Shown here: positions 61,173 to 64,000 of the stretch, in pieces
Position numbering within the stretch: the first letter of the stretch is position 1
Layout: each line of letters opens with the position of its first letter
Made by a program: the position numbers and the translations under genes
Notes under the pieces: generated by a model
Told to the model about the DNA's origin: nothing
Database searches by the model: none
What the model saw: the letters and a program-made list of their open reading frames with translations, nothing else
NCBI GenBank assembly: GCA_003993805.1
Contig: RSEF01000002.1
Span: forward strand, 92,336,616-92,400,615
Direction: 5' to 3'
From: Himantopus leucocephalus
Lineage: Eukaryota; Chordata; Aves; Charadriiformes; Recurvirostridae
Length of the DNA stretch: 64,000 nt

Positions 61173-63946
61173 CCCTTACCAAACCCTGGCTACAGACTTT
61201 CCTCTGGCTGCATGCCCATCTCTTTCCTGATTTTGAGCTGTGTACGTAAGCTTTTTCTTAAAGTCAAAGCAGGGGCCAATCATTTCTTTTAAAAGACCAT
61301 AATTGAATAAGGTGTTCTTCTTACCCTATGACCTTGTGGTCTGACCACTTCGAGGACAAATGCAAACCTTTGCCTTATATCAGAGAGTACTGGCTAACAA
61401 CCTCCCGTACGTACCATTCTTATTCCTCATTCATGGCACAAGATCTTCTGTGCAAAGAATAACAAGGAAATATTGACTTCCTACTGAACTAAGTGTACAG
61501 TTAGTTAGACTAGTACCTCATGTTAACAGTATTAGAAAAGTAGCTGAAATAGGCTGAGATAAGCATTCAAACTGAAATCTATTTTTTTAAGTAAAAGGTA
61601 TATCTATTGAACTACAGAAACTTGAGATAAAATATTGCTACTGTGAGGTCACAGATACTCCAAGAAGTGGCTAGAAGTAGAATTTGAGGCATTTGAGAGT
61701 ATTTAAAGCAAAAAAAAAAGAATTAGAGGTCAGTTTTGATGAAAGCTGAGTAGGCTTTTGGAGGACCAGAGCCTTGGACTACAAGCTAGATGAAGTAAGT
61801 GCCTCAGTCTTTTTGCGGCAATCATCCTAGCTGCAGTAAGCTTTCAAGTGTATTTAAGCATACTGTTATTTCAGGCTTAAAGTTCAAGTGCTTCCAACAT
61901 TCTGTTTAATAGTAAAAGGACTGAAGGCATTAGTCATTTTAAAAGCAAATGAGCAAAAACTAGAACAAAATAGAGAGCTATATTAACGAAAAAAGCTCAA
62001 CAATTTCTGACCCCTTCTTAGACACTGACCTTGCACAAGATTTTTCCTGTGTTTGTTTTGCAGTTATGTCATTATGCTAATGTTTTTCACATGTCTATAA
62101 ATAGCTGGTGAGACTGGGACTCACGTGCTTACAAATCAGAGAACCTAAATAAATCTGACCCTAAGAACTATGACAGAGCTGAATTTGCACTTGATTTGGT
62201 GGTGCCATATGGAACACAGAAGACACAAGAAGAGACGTATAATGAACATGCTCATGACAAGCATGGGGAAATAGAAATGCAACTTGACAAGTGTAACACT
62301 TCCAAAGGCAGCTGAGACTGAGGAAGGAACTTGACTCATCTTCCTGTCTAGTGAGAAGATGAAAGCTCACAGAAATACAGCAAATTTTATCAAAATTTTA
62401 TCTGCGTTTGAACTCATTATATCAGCTGGGTAGAACTATAGTACAAATCAGAAAAAATAGTTACAATTAAGCTGTCTTTACATAATCTATAAGGTCACAC
62501 ATAGTATGTCATAATCTTTTTCACAGTTTGCTTTTTTTTTAACATTAGAGAGCATAATAATACATAGAAAAATTAATACTAGCTAGAGAAGAAACAAGTC
62601 ATAATGCATCACCAAACAATTCAGGACATATTTGCAGATGAAAATGGAGAACTGATGAAAGAGTTATAGAAAAAGAAGGACAGTAGAAGGACATAAAAAA
62701 AAAAGCTGTATACAACAAGACATGGCAAGAACATAAGATTTTATCATTTTGACTTCTAAATATATTACTGAGGGAGTCCATATGAAAGACCAAATTGTTC
62801 CATTTCTGAAGCTCTGCAGGTCTGTACAAGGTGACAATTTCAATTTGAACAGATCTGTCTAACTACATTTGATCTGTATTCTAAAATTCTTTATATTTAC
62901 TTTTAGAGTTAGTTATAGGATGCATTAGAGCATTCTGAAAGTTCTTTTGAAAATTAGTTCTAAATCCTAAAAAGTTAATTTAAATTATTTGGAAAAGTTT
63001 AGAGGGTGTAATGGATATGACAGGAAGGATGGAAACTGTCTGTCTTTGTAGAAAATGTAATTTGCAGCATTTAGAAAGCAGTGAAGGGATCAACTCAAAG
63101 ATACAGATAAACAAAGATGAAGTAGGAAGTAAATCAAAATTAAAAAAGAAGACAAAAGAAATGTGAAAGCAAGCAAAAATATGTAAGCAAATCAGAAACA
63201 AAATAAGTTTGAATATGCAGATTTGGAAGACAAATTATTTCTACAAGAAACATCTTTCCTTCCTTTTCAAAGATCAAGTGAACCTTTCCACCCATCTCCA
63301 TATAACTGACACATCAACACATCCCTCATCCCCAAAACTGCACTCTAGGGGAAAAAAGAAAAGGTTGTTAATTTCCTTTAAAAAGCTCAACATGGTGGGA
63401 AGAAACTCACTTTGGGGCTCATCTTGCATTTGGGAAATAATGCCATGTTGTTTTAAATTGTGTTTGTTTCAGAAAACACATTTGTGTTGACTCATTTATG
63501 TGGCAAGCATTGCTAGAGGGTGGTGTTGCTCTGACTTTTATGACTATCCAGCCTAATTACCTAATGAATTGTAAAAAACACTTTCCAGAACCCACAGACT
63601 TTGAATCTAATGACTCGCAAGGGAAAGGAACATCAAGTAAGTTATTCATAACATGCTGTTTAACCACATGTAGACCTGGCTGAACAATACCTAGCAAAAT
63701 ACAACACGGTCATTCAAAGGTAAACATCAAAATCTGACCACTGGAGGAGTCACTACAGTGGCTGTAGTTTCTACAGCACAGCTGTTTGCATTTACCTGCT
63801 AACACATGCAATCATATCTGAACGCCCGCTAGTTCTGTTTCACTGAATAACTGGTTTGGAGAAGCTTCTCAAGGATACTGCACATGTAGTTCATGTGCTT
63901 GTATCTCTTCCTTAGAGCGATTAAAGTGTAAGTATGAAGGGGAGGT
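61173..63946. other. AT-rich unique sequence, no gene recognised
   Basis: Except for a weak MIR-like segment at 61.65 kb, nothing is recognisable. Frames at 62145-62370, 62599-62829, 62980-63201 and 63209-63490 are low-complexity or arbitrary. Confidence 0.55.
61645..61692 (-). mobile_element. Possible MIR relic, reverse orientation
   Basis: GAGGTCACAGATACTCCAAG and AAGTGGCTAGAAGTAGAATT parallel the reverse-complement MIR segment AGGTCACACAGCTAGTAAGTGGCAGAGC. It is short and weak. Confidence 0.3.
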
Positions 63947-64000
63947 ATCACGGAATCACAGAATCACAGAATTTTCAGAGCTGGAAGGGACCTCTAGAGA
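63947..64000 (-). mobile_element. CR1 LINE 3' end, continues past the window
   Basis: ATCACGGAATCACAGAATCA followed by GCTGGAAGGGACCTCTAGAG is a CR1 3' terminus (octamer tail and GGAAGGGACC block). The rest of the element lies beyond base 64000. Confidence 0.88.

Overview
This window looks like gene-poor, AT-rich nuclear DNA from a bird. The main evidence is about ten copies of CR1 LINE retrotransposons in the avian form. Their 3' ends read, on the opposite strand, as ATCATAGAATCATAGAAT-type octamer repeats followed by GGAAGGGACCTT. One copy belongs to the family ending in a TAGAN pentamer repeat. Older relics (a degraded LINE reverse transcriptase near 23.6-24.7 kb, a second near 16.7-17.0 kb, and MIR-like SINEs) are typical of amniote DNA in general. 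I found no bacterial-type features: no operons, ribosome binding sites, IS elements or CRISPR arrays.

No host protein-coding gene, exon, tRNA, rRNA or other RNA gene can be supported. The longest open frames (about 140-150 codons) are CR1 reverse-transcriptase remnants or their antisense shadows. The other frames of 60-120 codons have low-complexity or arbitrary sequence and match no family I recognise. The window could be intergenic or lie inside a long intron, and the sequence alone does not decide this.

Layout: 1-5.5 kb, unique AT-rich DNA with homopolymers. 5.5 kb, short CR1. 5.7-12 kb, unique DNA with A-tracts and a purine tract. 12.0-12.7 kb, long CR1. 16.0-19 kb, an assembly-seam duplication, an ancient LINE relic, a 132-bp direct duplication 1.28 kb apart, and a CR1 with a TAGAC tail. 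22.7-28.8 kb, a cluster of fossil repeats (MIR, LINE relic, MIR, MIR, CR1). 29.7-30.9 kb, a plus-strand CR1, a second assembly-seam duplication and a 100-N gap. 30.3-49.0 kb, a CR1-free stretch of about 18.7 kb. 49-57.8 kb, three CR1s, including the longest (1.1 kb) with a decayed reverse transcriptase. 60.8 kb, an internal CR1 fragment missing its 3' end. The window ends inside a further CR1.

Several apparent tandem duplications (at 4.3, 16.0, 30.1 and 45.6 kb) flank single N characters. They are most simply unmerged contig overlaps, possibly the two haplotypes, rather than biology. I did not find a new biological system here. The most useful leads are the 132-bp paired duplication, the fossil repeat cluster, the long CR1-free interval and the assembly seams.
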